NCBI RefSeq assembly: GCF_031598375.1
Contig: NZ_CP123872.1
Span: 2,104,501-2,168,500 of the forward strand
Origin: Temperatibacter marinus
GTDB lineage: Bacteria > Pseudomonadota > Alphaproteobacteria > Sphingomonadales > Kordiimonadaceae
DNA length: 64,000 nucleotides
Direction of reading: 5' to 3'
This document shows positions 7,608 to 17,100 of the stretch, one piece after another (positions within the stretch are counted from its first letter, which is position 1; the number at the start of each line of letters is the position of its first letter). The position numbers were made by a program, and so were the translations under genes. The notes beneath the pieces were generated by a model that saw only the letters and a list, made by a program, of their open reading frames with translations, did no database searches and was not told the origin of the DNA.

Positions 7608-9557
7608 ATGTCTGAATTCTCAGTCCTTGGCTTGGACAAACGTATTATCAAAAACCTTGATGCCCTAGGCATTGATACACCAACTCCCATTCAGGCGCGG
7701 GGTATTCCGCTCATTATGAATGGGCGTGATGTTATGGGTCTAGCGCAAACAGGGACCGGTAAAACGGCTGCTTTTGCCTTACCCATCATTCATAGACTTT
7801 TAGAAGAAGGCGGACAGCCGGCGCCAAAGACAGTTAAAGCGTTGATTTTATCTCCAACACGTGAGCTGGCTAGCCAGATTGCTGAAAACCTTTATAACTA
7901 CACCCGATACACACCCCTTAAAGTCCTCTGTGTCGTTGGCGGACAGCCGATCCATGTTCAAAAGCGAAAGCTTGAGAAAGGGATTGATATCCTTGTGGCC
8001 ACACCAGGGCGCCTCTTGGACCTTGTTTCGCGCCGGGCTATTGAACTTGATCAATGTCATAATCTAGTTTTGGATGAAGCGGATCAAATGTTGGATCTCG
8101 GTTTTATTGAGCCGCTCAAAGAAATTGCTGAGCTCTTAAATCCTGAGCGCCAAACGCTCCTCTTTTCTGCGACCATGCCTAAGCAAATGGCGGAATTATC
8201 CAAAGCTTATTTAACAAATCCTGAAAGACTGCAAGTGTCAGCACCAGGAAAAGCGGCTGATAAAGTCCGTCAAAGCGTTCACTTTTTAAATCAGCGCGGT
8301 AAGACAACCCTTCTTAAGAAATGCTTTAATGAGAATCCTGATGATATTTCGTTAGTCTTCGTTAGAACAAAGATTAATGTTGATAAGATTGTTAAACATT
8401 TGAGAGAATGTGGGTTTAAAGCTGAAGGCATTCACGGTGACAAGCGTCAGAGAGAGCGTGATCGTGCGATCAAAAAGTTTAAAGCTGGAGAAGTGAATAT
8501 TCTCGTTGCGACGGATGTTGCCGCTCGGGGTATTGATATCCCATCTGTGAGCCATGTTTATAACTATGACTTGCCAGAACAGTCTGACAACTATGTGCAT
8601 AGAATTGGACGAACTGCAAGAGCAGGAAGAGAAGGGGATGCAGTTGCCTTCTGTAGCCCAAATGAAGTGCCTCTCTTAAGAGACATTGAGCGCTTGATGA
8701 AAATAAGAATTCCAATTGCAAGCGGCGAAGAGCCAGACGAATCCGAAATTGAAGAAGATAGCCGCAGACGTGGTAAAGGCGGCCGAGGTCGTGGTCGCAG
8801 CGGAGCTTCACGCAGCGGATCAGCTCGGGGTGGTAAAGTCTCTCACAACAAGAGTGGGTTCGAAGCGCGCAAATCAAAAGGGAAGCGTCCAGATCTAAGA
8901 GAGCAAGAAGATAGAAAAGAATTCTTCAAAAAGCCAAATGATAGATCCGATGATAAAAAGTCACGTAAATCATGGGGGGAACGCAAAGCGGCTGAAGAAG
9001 GAATGCCTTCTGAAAGACAATCTAAATCAAGGTCTGAGCGCGAAAAAGATGGATCAAAGTTTGTGAAGGGTCGCTCTTCTGACACGCGCCGCAAAGGACC
9101 TAAAGATCCTGATGCTCGGGGTCAATATGATGATCGCCGCCCTTCTAAAAAACGCCGTGACAATGATGAGGAAAGACCTGCTCGTCGCGGTAAGTCTGAG
9201 AGTAGATCTCGACGTGACTATAACGACGATAGACCAGCCCGCCGGGATCGCAGCGACGACAGCAGACCTGCACGCCGGGATCGCAGTGATGACAGACCAG
9301 CACGCCGGGATCGCAGTGACGACAGACCAGCACGCCGGGATCGCAGTGATGACAGACCAGCCCGCCGGGAACGTAGTGACGACAGACCAGCACGCCGGGA
9401 ACGTAGTGACGACAGACCAGCACGCCGGGATCGCAGTGATGACAGGCCAGCACGCCGGGATCAGAGCGAACGACGTCCTACCAACACTAAGGGGGAAGGC
9501 CGTCCTCTCAAAAAACGCGTTAGCAAAGGCGCGAATGCTAAACTGAAACGCAGATAA
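7608..9557 (+). CDS. DEAD-box ATP-dependent RNA helicase, RhlE type
   Basis: The 649-residue protein unwinds RNA duplexes using ATP. All family motifs are present: Q motif (TPIQARGIP), Walker A AQTGTGKT, PTRELASQI, the DEAD box in LDEADQMLDLGF, SAT, and HRIGRTARAGREG. The core ends near residue 370. The remaining 280 residues are low-complexity and very basic/acidic (R, K, D, S), ending in eight near-identical RPARRDRSDD units; such tails bind RNA non-specifically and promote condensates. AAGGAG lies upstream of the ATG but is covered by a predicted leader stem. Likely roles are ribosome assembly or RNA turnover, especially in the cold. Confidence 0.92.
   Translation: MSEFSVLGLDKRIIKNLDALGIDTPTPIQARGIPLIMNGRDVMGLAQTGTGKTAAFALPIIHRLLEEGGQPAPKTVKALILSPTRELASQIAENLYNYTRYTPLKVLCVVGGQPIHVQKRKLEKGIDILVATPGRLLDLVSRRAIELDQCHNLVLDEADQMLDLGFIEPLKEIAELLNPERQTLLFSATMPKQMAELSKAYLTNPERLQVSAPGKAADKVRQSVHFLNQRGKTTLLKKCFNENPDDISLVFVRTKINVDKIVKHLRECGFKAEGIHGDKRQRERDRAIKKFKAGEVNILVATDVAARGIDIPSVSHVYNYDLPEQSDNYVHRIGRTARAGREGDAVAFCSPNEVPLLRDIERLMKIRIPIASGEEPDESEIEEDSRRRGKGGRGRGRSGASRSGSARGGKVSHNKSGFEARKSKGKRPDLREQEDRKEFFKKPNDRSDDKKSRKSWGERKAAEEGMPSERQSKSRSEREKDGSKFVKGRSSDTRRKGPKDPDARGQYDDRRPSKKRRDNDEERPARRGKSESRSRRDYNDDRPARRDRSDDSRPARRDRSDDRPARRDRSDDRPARRDRSDDRPARRERSDDRPARRERSDDRPARRDRSDDRPARRDQSERRPTNTKGEGRPLKKRVSKGANAKLKRR
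9231..9473 (+). repeat. In-frame 30-bp tandem repeat inside the helicase tail
   Basis: Eight head-to-tail units encode RPARR(D/E)RSDD. Seven are 30 bp and the first is 33 bp because of one extra Ser codon. Units 5 and 6 carry Glu for Asp, and the last ends in QSER. The high DNA identity among units suggests recent expansion by slippage or unequal crossover. Confidence 0.9.
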
Positions 9558-9610
9558 TCTCCTCTTCTTAGAGGGATCTTAAAACTAAGGGTAAAGCGTC
9601 AGGAGAGGGT

Positions 9611-10786
9611 ATGTCTGTCTTCACGATATTTACAATTTTTCTCAGGTTGGGGCTCACTTCCTTTGGGGGGCCTGTCGCGCATCTTGGGTATTTTCGTACT
9701 GAATTTGTTGAAAATCGTGGATGGTTTTCTGAAGAAGATTATGCTGACCTTGTTGCGCTTTGCCAATTTTTGCCGGGCCCAGCTTCTAGTCAAGTTGGGT
9801 TCGCCATCGGCTACAATAAAGGGGGATACCTTGGTGCCTTTGCTGCATTTCTGGGTTTTACCCTGCCTTCAATGGCAATCATGATGGCCTTTGGCTATGG
9901 CATTGTCTCTACCGAAGGGCAGATAGACGCAGGCTTGCTTCAAGGTTTGAAAATTGTGGCTGTTGCCATCGTTGCTCAAGCTGTTTGGGGGATGGCTAAA
10001 GGGTTATGTACGGATGGGGTTACCCGAACTATTGCTATTTTATCTGCGCTCTTCCTTCTGGTTTCAGGACTTTACTATGCCCAGTTTATTGTCTTGGTTT
10101 TCAGCGGAATTCTAAGCTTTTTGATCTATACAAGACCTAATGAAGAAAAAGATGGCGGGTTGAAATTTCCTCAGCCGTCTTCAAGGAAGGGCTTTTTCTT
10201 TATTGGGGTTTTCTTCTTTTTATTGGTTGGGCTCCCTTTCGTCACTCAGTTTAAAGGCTCAGATCTCATTCAACAATTTGATAGCTTCTTTCGATCTGGT
10301 GCCCTCGTCTTTGGCGGCGGCCATGTTGTTCTTCCGCTTCTGCAATATGAAACTGTGGATTCAGGATGGATATCAAAGGATGTTTTTCTTGCAGGCTATG
10401 GCTTAGCTCAAGCGATACCGGGCCCGTTATTCACATTCGCAACTTATCTTGGGACCGTTACAGGTATGGGGCTGAGTGGTTGGCAAGGAGCGCTGTTTGC
10501 TTCTGTAGCAATTTTTTTACCAGGGTTTTTACTTGTTCTTGGGTTTTTACCCTATTGGGATCGACTACGTGTCAATCCAGCGGTGAGACATGCTTTGAAA
10601 GGAGTGAATGCATCTGTGGTTGGTTTGCTCTTGGCGGCTCTTGTAACACCTGTGGCGACAACAGGCCTGCTTACCGTACTTCATGCAATTATGGCCCTTA
10701 TCGCTCTCGCTTTACTCACCCAATTTAAGCTATCCCCGTGGATTGTTGTTTTGGGGACAGCCTTAACAGGTTATCTTTTTCTTTGA
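9611..10786 (+). CDS. chrA: Chromate transporter, two-domain ChrA
   Basis: The 391-residue inner-membrane protein belongs to the CHR family, which exports chromate. Both CHR halves are present. The first has LTSFGGPVAHLGYFR and LCQFLPGPASSQVG. The second has ALVFGGGHVVLPLLQYE and GLAQAIPGPLFTFATYLG. The length is normal for the long-chain two-domain form. The start follows AGGAGAGGGT. No chrB-type regulator or other chromate gene is nearby, so it stands alone. The match is at family level; sulfate or another oxyanion could be carried. Confidence 0.88.
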   Translation: MSVFTIFTIFLRLGLTSFGGPVAHLGYFRTEFVENRGWFSEEDYADLVALCQFLPGPASSQVGFAIGYNKGGYLGAFAAFLGFTLPSMAIMMAFGYGIVSTEGQIDAGLLQGLKIVAVAIVAQAVWGMAKGLCTDGVTRTIAILSALFLLVSGLYYAQFIVLVFSGILSFLIYTRPNEEKDGGLKFPQPSSRKGFFFIGVFFFLLVGLPFVTQFKGSDLIQQFDSFFRSGALVFGGGHVVLPLLQYETVDSGWISKDVFLAGYGLAQAIPGPLFTFATYLGTVTGMGLSGWQGALFASVAIFLPGFLLVLGFLPYWDRLRVNPAVRHALKGVNASVVGLLLAALVTPVATTGLLTVLHAIMALIALALLTQFKLSPWIVVLGTALTGYLFL

Positions 10787-10852
10787 TTAAAGTATTTGCA
10801 GAGTTTCTCACATGGGCCGTTTTTTATGACAGGCCTTTGTGCCCCTCATTGT

Positions 10853-11923
10853 TTAGGTGTCTTTTGAAGTAAGTGTTATTTCGCTACAGCCATCAAGTGT
10901 GCTCACAAAGTTTTTCCCAAAGAGGAGGGCTGGTGTTTGACTGCCTTTGGCAAGAGAGGCACCGCAGAGATGTTCTATAATCATCACAGGGGCTATTTGG
11001 GTGAGTGTATATCCATTCGCTGTGGTTAAGTGAGCTTCTATTGTTTGGCCTTTCGCATTGGATGCTTTGCCCCATAAATGAGTGGAGCTGGCATCACGAG
11101 CAGTTTTGTCGGGTCCTTTCACGGATGCCTCAACTTTTTTCTTTAGATAGTTTTGAACAAACGTCATTTTAAAGAGCCAGCGAAACCACGCTGCTTTCCC
11201 TGCTGCGTTGATCTGCTTTTCAGGCAGACCTATGTAGAGAGCGATATTTGGAATGCCAGTGGTGTAATAGGCAGTAGAGACATCCCCCCATGACATTTGC
11301 AATACCTTTTGAGGGCCAGTGCTCATCGGGACCGTTTTTACTTTTGCCTTTACTGATTGTATACGGCCATTAATGCGCTCCAAAGTGCCTTTGGCAAGAC
11401 CTTCAATAGAAGTTTTGGCAGTGCCAGGGCTCAGACTTGCTTTTGATGCAAAAGCCATTTCTAAATGGGTTGCATCTGGCATGGCTTCTGACAAAGTTTT
11501 AGCGATACAATCTGTGGGAATGACGTCAAAGCCAATGCCTGGGCAGATGGTGATGTCTGCAGCAATGGCTCTGTCATTGATCTCTTTACTATGGGCATGC
11601 TCAAAGACGCTGATTTCACCGGTGATATCAAAATAATTTGTTTTTGCCAGCAAACATCCTTCTATCATTGGGGCGCTGGTAGCGGAGAAAGGACCTGCGC
11701 AGTGAATGACAGTGCTCACACCCGTGAGGTTTTCTTTGATGACAGTATGATTAGTTAGATCAAATGCTCGAGATTCAAGATTGAACTTCTCGGCAATTGC
11801 CTGTGTTTTTTCTTGATTTCTGCCTGCAACGATCGGTCTTAAACCTTTGTTGACAGCAAGTTCTATGATTAATTGGGCGCTATAACCATAAGCGCCGTAA
11901 ATCATCCATTGATGATCAGTCAT
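10853..11923 (-). CDS. Saccharopine dehydrogenase-like / trans-acting enoyl reductase family protein
   Basis: The N-terminus has a Rossmann NAD(P)-binding fold (WMIYGAYGYSAQLIIELAVNKG, then VAGRN) as in saccharopine dehydrogenase and mycobacterial trans-acting enoyl reductases. The sequence CPGIGFDVIPTDCIAKTLSEAMPDA is typical of the latter group. The protein is 356 residues from the second ATG, which has GGGG six bases upstream; an ATG two codons earlier overlaps that site. Its reaction is unknown; reduction of a lipid-like or carbonyl substrate is likely. It is transcribed alone, convergent with chrA and divergent from the next TonB receptor. Confidence 0.7.
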   Translation of the reverse strand: MTDHQWMIYGAYGYSAQLIIELAVNKGLRPIVAGRNQEKTQAIAEKFNLESRAFDLTNHTVIKENLTGVSTVIHCAGPFSATSAPMIEGCLLAKTNYFDITGEISVFEHAHSKEINDRAIAADITICPGIGFDVIPTDCIAKTLSEAMPDATHLEMAFASKASLSPGTAKTSIEGLAKGTLERINGRIQSVKAKVKTVPMSTGPQKVLQMSWGDVSTAYYTTGIPNIALYIGLPEKQINAAGKAAWFRWLFKMTFVQNYLKKKVEASVKGPDKTARDASSTHLWGKASNAKGQTIEAHLTTANGYTLTQIAPVMIIEHLCGASLAKGSQTPALLFGKNFVSTLDGCSEITLTSKDT

Positions 11924-12138
11924 CTTCATCCCCTTATCGTTGAGATTATCTTAAGCTCCCAAGATTTTAATTCAATTGAATTTCTGGTGAGACCCTCATA
12001 ACTAAAGATTAGTGTGCAAAAAAAAGATTATGAAAGTACACTAAATATCTATTGTCTAGAAAGAAGATTACGACCATACTCTTATTAAGGGTAAATAAAT
12101 CTAGATACTTAATGTTCCGCAGCATTCGGGAGGTACTT

Positions 12139-15100
12139 ATGCAGGATTACTTAAAAGAGAATATTTTCATGGCACGTCGCCGCAAATCTTATTTGATGGG
12201 CGTGTCATTAATCGCATGCTTGTCAATGCCAGGCCTTGCTCAAGACGATGAACAGGACGATGAAAAAGATATCGAAGAGATTGTCGTTACGGGGAAACGT
12301 GGATCGGTTGTTAACTCCATTCGTGATAAACAGAATGCAGATGCCATTATTGATGTGCTCTCTGCGGATGCTGCTGACCGTCTGCCAGATCCTAATGTTG
12401 CAGAATCATTAGCTCGTCTTCCAGGGATTTCTTTCCAACGTGAGAATGATACTGGGCAAGGGGAGTTTGTCTCTATTCGTGGATTGGATGCTGCCTATAA
12501 TACAGTTACATACGATGGTATTCGGTCTGGAACAGCGGACCGATATCGCCGAACGGCTCTAGACATTGTTACGTCCTCAAACATTAGTGGTATTGAGGTT
12601 ATCAAAGCCCCTCTGCCAGAGCATGCGTCTGAAGGATTAGGCGGTGTTATTAACATTATTTCAAGAAGCCCGCTAAAAAGACGGGATCGCTTTTATCTGA
12701 GCGCTTCTGGGGCTCAAAATACCTTTGACGATCGCACGGGCTCTCGTTTTTCTGGTGGATTTAACAAGAAATTGGCAGACTGGGTAGCGGTGAATTTTTC
12801 TGCTTCTTGGCGCCGCAGTTACATTAATACTCTTTATATTAATCCAGCGACGAATGTGCCGGAATTGAATGTGGCAACGACCCTTACAGGTAAGAATGGC
12901 ACTTCTTTAACCTTCATTGATGAAGATCCTTTAGAGCGTGTCCCAACTGGGTTTATACCTATTGAGAATTTCAATGTGGAGCAAGTGAATTACGAAGACA
13001 ATAATATTGAAAGAGATAATCTTACTTTGTCGGGGATGATTGACTTTAAATTATCGGATAGCACAACTTTTACTCTGGGCGGACGACGGACAAAAGAAGA
13101 CACGATTGATACATATTCCAATCTTGAAATGGATGTGGATAATGGTGATATTCTTATGGATAGCAATGGGATCTATCAGGTTGCCACATACCCTGACCCT
13201 GAAATTACTTTTGAGGGGGAAGTGCAGGATTCTGTTGAAATAAGAGAACGATATTTTGCTAAGGGTCAGACGATAAAAAATAACTGGACCTTTGATTATA
13301 TTGTTGGCTACTCGCGCGCCTTTGAAAATCAGCCGATTATGTCCATGGATTTCACACATGAACTCGAAGATACCCCGTCTGGCTTAAGTGATAACAGCGC
13401 TGAGAATATCAATACCTATGCACCTTTTGACTTCTCAAATAGCCCTTTCATCATGCCTGTGCCTGTCAATCTAGCTGCTTTTCAAGAAGCATTAGACCCT
13501 TTCTGTGATGACGGTGGTTGCGGTGAGATGAATGACTTTGATGAAGAGTTGGAAGATTCGCTAGAAAATAAGCGTTGGACCGCTCGTTTTGATACAACCT
13601 ATGACTTTGATAATCATGATTTCATGCAGAACATAAAGTTCGGTCTACAATATGAAAAATCCAAATATCGAGATTACCGCGCTGTGATTGCACTGCAAGA
13701 TGAAAGTATCAGCGAAGACGGAAATTATGTGGGCTATGATCCAAGCGGTGATAATAATGCGGATCTCGGTGATTACGGCATAGTCGATGGATCTCTCAGA
13801 AGTTTTGACGATATTGGCAATCCATTTGATTCTGTCGGTTTTTACGGTATTCCACTATGGAACGGCGATGCAATGCGTGCACTGCGTCAGAACTTCCGAA
13901 ATGGGTATTTTGCATCAGGAGATGCGCCTGTTGAGACGGAAATAACATCAACAGAAGAATATTATACGGCCTATTTACAAGGGAAAATGACTTTCGATAA
14001 ATTGGATATCATTGGTGGTCTACGAGTGGAGAAATATAAGGCTTCTTTCCGGGCGCCAACTGACTTGTCCTCGCTCGTCTTCTTTGATGATGGGAATGGA
14101 CAAGGCGACAGCCTATCCCTTGTTGATACAAGTGTTTCCTATAATGAAACCACAGAAGAGAATACTGAATATCTTCCTCGGATCGCCTTCATCTATAATC
14201 TTCGTGACGATATGAAAGTACGCTTTGCTTATACAACTGCCCTTGCAAGGCCGACCTTTGATCTTCTGGCTGCAGAAGTTGATGGGTCTTTTAACATCGA
14301 ATTGGCGGACGGCGTTCAGCTTGCAAATGCGACGGCAGCAGATGTGGTGGATGTTTCTATTAATTATAACTTGGGCAACCCCACTTTGAAGAATGGCTAT
14401 TCTCATAACTTTGATCTATCATGGGAATATTATATCGATAGCGAGAATGCAATTTCTGTTGCCGCCTATTACAAGCGGATTGATAATTTCATTTTCAATA
14501 CTTTTACGTTAACGGATGTTGATACAAATGTATCCTTTGATGCTGCGACTGCGATTCAAGCAGGCCCGTTTACGGATGAAGGCCTTGCAGTTCTTGAACA
14601 GTTAGGCGGAATTAATTCTTTAATTGCTTCTGGCGTTGGGGATGTATCGATTAACATTCCTGATAACGGCCGCAAAGCTGAAGTCTATGGAATTGAACTT
14701 GGGATTTATCATACCTTTGATTGGCTTGGTGGATTTTGGGAAAATGTTGGCTTTGCAGGAAATTTAACCATTCAAGATACAAAGACAACCGTGCCTCTTG
14801 GTGTACTTGAAGCGGATGATGCTCTTGTGTTGTTAGGGGATGCTCAAGAAGGTGAAGTCCTTTATGATGAATTCCAATTCTTTAACTCACCTAATGTGCT
14901 TTATAATGCAGCTCTGTTTTATCAAGATGATAAATGGGAAGTGACAGTAGGATATCGCTACGGAGGTCGCCAGCTCGAAGAGATTGAATTATTCGGTATG
15001 AGTCAATATCAGCAAGGTCGTGGGTTCTTGGACTTTAGCTTAGAGCGACGTCTTGACCTTGCAGGGGTTAGAACAACTGTTTATTTCTCTGCGAATGATA

Positions 15101-15219
15101 TCTTAGATGGCGGAACCAAGCCAACAACATTCGAAACACGTGGCACTGCACCGATCTATTCAGACTTTGCTACTTTCAATGGTCGTTCCTTTAGATTAGG
15201 AGCGCGTTTATCCTTCTAA
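12139..15219 (+). CDS. TonB-dependent receptor, Xanthomonas/Caulobacter type
   Basis: From the preferred start the protein has 1026 residues. The frame is open upstream to an earlier ATG at 12052, but GGGAGG lies five bases before the ATG at 12139; MARRRKSYLMG at 12169 is a further in-frame alternative. A signal peptide ends near SMPGLAQ. A TonB-box-like EEIVVTGKR follows, then a plug with PNVAESLARLPGISFQR and SIRGLDAAYNTVTYDG. This matches the large receptors of carbohydrate or peptide uptake in Xanthomonas and Caulobacter relatives. The chain ends in F (GARLSF). The substrate is unknown, and the following SGNH-like gene lies beyond a terminator. Confidence 0.9.
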   Translation: MQDYLKENIFMARRRKSYLMGVSLIACLSMPGLAQDDEQDDEKDIEEIVVTGKRGSVVNSIRDKQNADAIIDVLSADAADRLPDPNVAESLARLPGISFQRENDTGQGEFVSIRGLDAAYNTVTYDGIRSGTADRYRRTALDIVTSSNISGIEVIKAPLPEHASEGLGGVINIISRSPLKRRDRFYLSASGAQNTFDDRTGSRFSGGFNKKLADWVAVNFSASWRRSYINTLYINPATNVPELNVATTLTGKNGTSLTFIDEDPLERVPTGFIPIENFNVEQVNYEDNNIERDNLTLSGMIDFKLSDSTTFTLGGRRTKEDTIDTYSNLEMDVDNGDILMDSNGIYQVATYPDPEITFEGEVQDSVEIRERYFAKGQTIKNNWTFDYIVGYSRAFENQPIMSMDFTHELEDTPSGLSDNSAENINTYAPFDFSNSPFIMPVPVNLAAFQEALDPFCDDGGCGEMNDFDEELEDSLENKRWTARFDTTYDFDNHDFMQNIKFGLQYEKSKYRDYRAVIALQDESISEDGNYVGYDPSGDNNADLGDYGIVDGSLRSFDDIGNPFDSVGFYGIPLWNGDAMRALRQNFRNGYFASGDAPVETEITSTEEYYTAYLQGKMTFDKLDIIGGLRVEKYKASFRAPTDLSSLVFFDDGNGQGDSLSLVDTSVSYNETTEENTEYLPRIAFIYNLRDDMKVRFAYTTALARPTFDLLAAEVDGSFNIELADGVQLANATAADVVDVSINYNLGNPTLKNGYSHNFDLSWEYYIDSENAISVAAYYKRIDNFIFNTFTLTDVDTNVSFDAATAIQAGPFTDEGLAVLEQLGGINSLIASGVGDVSINIPDNGRKAEVYGIELGIYHTFDWLGGFWENVGFAGNLTIQDTKTTVPLGVLEADDALVLLGDAQEGEVLYDEFQFFNSPNVLYNAALFYQDDKWEVTVGYRYGGRQLEEIELFGMSQYQQGRGFLDFSLERRLDLAGVRTTVYFSANDILDGGTKPTTFETRGTAPIYSDFATFNGRSFRLGARLSF

Positions 15220-15227
15220 ATTGAGTG

Positions 15228-15261
15228 GAGAGCTAGTTCCTTTGGGAGCTGGCTCTCTTTT
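15228..15261 (+). terminator. Rho-independent terminator after the second TonB receptor
   Basis: GAGAGCTAGTTCC pairs with GGAGCTGGCTCTC (two G-U type pairs) around a four-base loop and is followed by TTTT. It starts nine bases after the stop. Confidence 0.85.
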
Positions 15262-15310
15262 ACCACGAAGGGTATGGGTGCAAATTCCATAGAATTAGAG
15301 ACTTAAAAAT

Positions 15311-16069
15311 ATGACGATTAGACTTTTAATACTTGTATTAACTGTGGGCTTTAGCATACAGAGTTTTGCAAACGATGAGGCAAAACGTATCTTGTTTGTG
15401 GGCAATAGTTTTAGCTACTTTAATAACGGCCTGCATAATCATACAGCTAATTTAGTCCGGGGAAATAATCAGTGGCAAGTCAGGAAAGACCGTTTTCGTT
15501 TGCTGACACTCTCTGCAGGACGGTTTAGAGAACAAGTTCATCTTGTAGAACCTATTCTATCGACGAGCAGAAAGAAATGGGACTATGTTGTTTTGCAAGC
15601 GCACAGTAGAACCCCTCTCTTGGCAGAGGAGAAATCTAACTTTTCTAAATTATCAAAAGAGTTGATCTCAGTTGTAAGGGATCACGGGGCACAACCAGTG
15701 CTTTTCATGACCTGGGCCTATAAAAATAGCCCTGAGATGACCAAAGGGTTATACGAAGCATATAAAAAAGTTGCCGATGCAGAGGGCGTGCGTCTCGTTC
15801 CGGTTGGCCTCGCTTTTGAAAAAATTCAGAGAGATTATTCTGAAATTGATCTTTATGTGAGGGACTTTAACGGCACTGAGAACGGTGAATTGGTTTATAA
15901 AAAAGCGATAAAGCATCCTAGCTTAGCAGGTACCTATCTTGCGGCCTGTGTTTTTTACGCAAGCTTTTACGGGGCTAGTCCTGAAGGCAATGCCTATTCT
16001 GCAGGGCTTTCAGAAGACGTAGCGAGAACCCTACAAAAAGTTGCTTGGGAAATAGTTTCCAAGCATTAA
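15311..16069 (+). CDS. Exported SGNH-like hydrolase family protein
   Basis: The 252-residue protein starts with a signal peptide (residues 1-20, ending SFA). It then shows ILFVGNSFSYFNNGLH, the block I motif of SGNH/GDSL-like proteins with the would-be nucleophile Ser in GNSFS. Near the C-terminus KHPSLAGTYLAACVFYASFYG matches the conserved HPS..GTYLAA segment. The Asp expected three residues before that His is not there (AIKH), so activity is uncertain. It is separated from the upstream receptor by a terminator. The substrate is unknown; esterase or deacetylase action on a polymer would be typical. Confidence 0.65.
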   Translation: MTIRLLILVLTVGFSIQSFANDEAKRILFVGNSFSYFNNGLHNHTANLVRGNNQWQVRKDRFRLLTLSAGRFREQVHLVEPILSTSRKKWDYVVLQAHSRTPLLAEEKSNFSKLSKELISVVRDHGAQPVLFMTWAYKNSPEMTKGLYEAYKKVADAEGVRLVPVGLAFEKIQRDYSEIDLYVRDFNGTENGELVYKKAIKHPSLAGTYLAACVFYASFYGASPEGNAYSAGLSEDVARTLQKVAWEIVSKH

Positions 16070-16129
16070 CACATCTGTTATAGTCTTCGCGGGGAATGAG
16101 TAAAATTATTATAAATGTAATTGGATTCT

Positions 16130-16921
16130 ATGAAGTCTATTCAAATAAAGCTTTTTACATGCTTAAGCATGTGCACCTTTTTTGCGCATATAGTTCACAC
16201 GCAAGATGTAGCGATTGAGGTAAAAGATATTCATGATATTTCTTTTGTTACCCATTCTGTAGATCAACGGTCTGCCTCCTATATTGATGGCATCCTGCGG
16301 GGACAAGAAAAAAGTGGGCGTCGCGCCATTGACGTGGAAATTATTCAAGAATTGAAGAAACGATTAGGCCATAAAAAGCCTCTCACCAATATCGCTTTCA
16401 CACGCGCAATCCGCACTCTTGAAAAACAACCTGGCTATGCACTCTTTAACGTGCTGAGAACACCGGCTAGAGAGTCCAAATATAAGTGGGTAGGCCCCCT
16501 GCAGCATTATAAAACATATTTCCACGATTCAGCACAGAAACCATCTTTGATTGAAACTATGGATGATGCGAAGAAGGTAAAAGGTGTTTGTGTGGTTCGG
16601 GGGAATGCACAGCATGATTTGCTTAAAAAGCTGAATTTTAATAATTTAATCATGGTATCAAAATATACGCAGTGCATAAGCCTGGTCATGCAAAACAAAG
16701 GCGTGATTATGCCCTCAAGTGCGAGCGCAGCTTATTTTGAAAAAATGAAGGTTAAAGACCTTGTGAACAATACAGAGGTGGTTGTTACAGAATTTGATGG
16801 CTACCTTGCCTTTTCAAAATCAACTCCTGATTATCTTATTAAGCAAGCTCAAGAAACCCTTGATGAGATTAAAGCAGATGGAACTTTTGAAGCCATTGTT
16901 AAGAAATATGGGGTCAATTAA
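16130..16921 (+). CDS. Periplasmic solute-binding protein-like (family 3 fold)
   Basis: From the ATG at 16130 the product has 263 residues; a TTG three codons earlier is possible. It has a signal peptide (to about residue 25) and the overall pattern of amino-acid-type binding proteins: AIRTLEKQPGYALFNVLRTPARE in the first lobe, a crossover, and TLDEIKADGTFEAIVKKYG at the end. That last segment is a hallmark of SBP family 3 proteins. No transporter permease is nearby, so it may be a stand-alone sensor or an orphan binding protein. The ribosome-binding site is weak. The ligand is unknown. Confidence 0.65.
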   Translation: MKSIQIKLFTCLSMCTFFAHIVHTQDVAIEVKDIHDISFVTHSVDQRSASYIDGILRGQEKSGRRAIDVEIIQELKKRLGHKKPLTNIAFTRAIRTLEKQPGYALFNVLRTPARESKYKWVGPLQHYKTYFHDSAQKPSLIETMDDAKKVKGVCVVRGNAQHDLLKKLNFNNLIMVSKYTQCISLVMQNKGVIMPSSASAAYFEKMKVKDLVNNTEVVVTEFDGYLAFSKSTPDYLIKQAQETLDEIKADGTFEAIVKKYGVN

Positions 16922-17054
16922 GCAGGTCTGCTCTGATAAGGTACTCTTTCTCCTGCGTCCATCTCTCTTTAATAGCATGTTTCGACCTAATGTTAGGCAG
17001 GTCATATAGTAGATAGACCTTATATATAACTGAGTTTCGTTTTATCTGACTGTT

Positions 17055-17100
17055 AATTCCCTGATTACGGTTCAGGCAATTCCCTGTTTACCGCTCAGGC
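17055..17100. repeat. Two adjacent 23-bp repeats
   Basis: Units at 17055-17077 and 17078-17100 both begin AATTCCCTG and end TCAGGC or CTCAGGC, with four differences. The second unit overlaps the 3' end of the small minus-strand gene. Arrays of AATTCCCTG/CAGGGAATT are, from memory, common around decayed transposons in alphaproteobacteria; that link is unproven here. Confidence 0.6.

Noticed and set aside
9231-9473. Regular 30-bp repeats that resemble a small CRISPR-like array
   Set aside because: They are contiguous without spacers and keep the reading frame of the helicase, so they are coding repeats.
9112-9546. Open frames on both strands through the helicase repeat and the PopZ dipeptide region
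   Set aside because: They are artefacts of repetitive codons in other frames, without ribosome-binding sites or family similarity.
16130-16921. The solute-binding protein as a LuxP-like receptor for the LuxO-like circuit
   Set aside because: It looks like a family 3 amino-acid-type binding protein, not the ribose-type LuxP, and it is convergent with the signalling genes.
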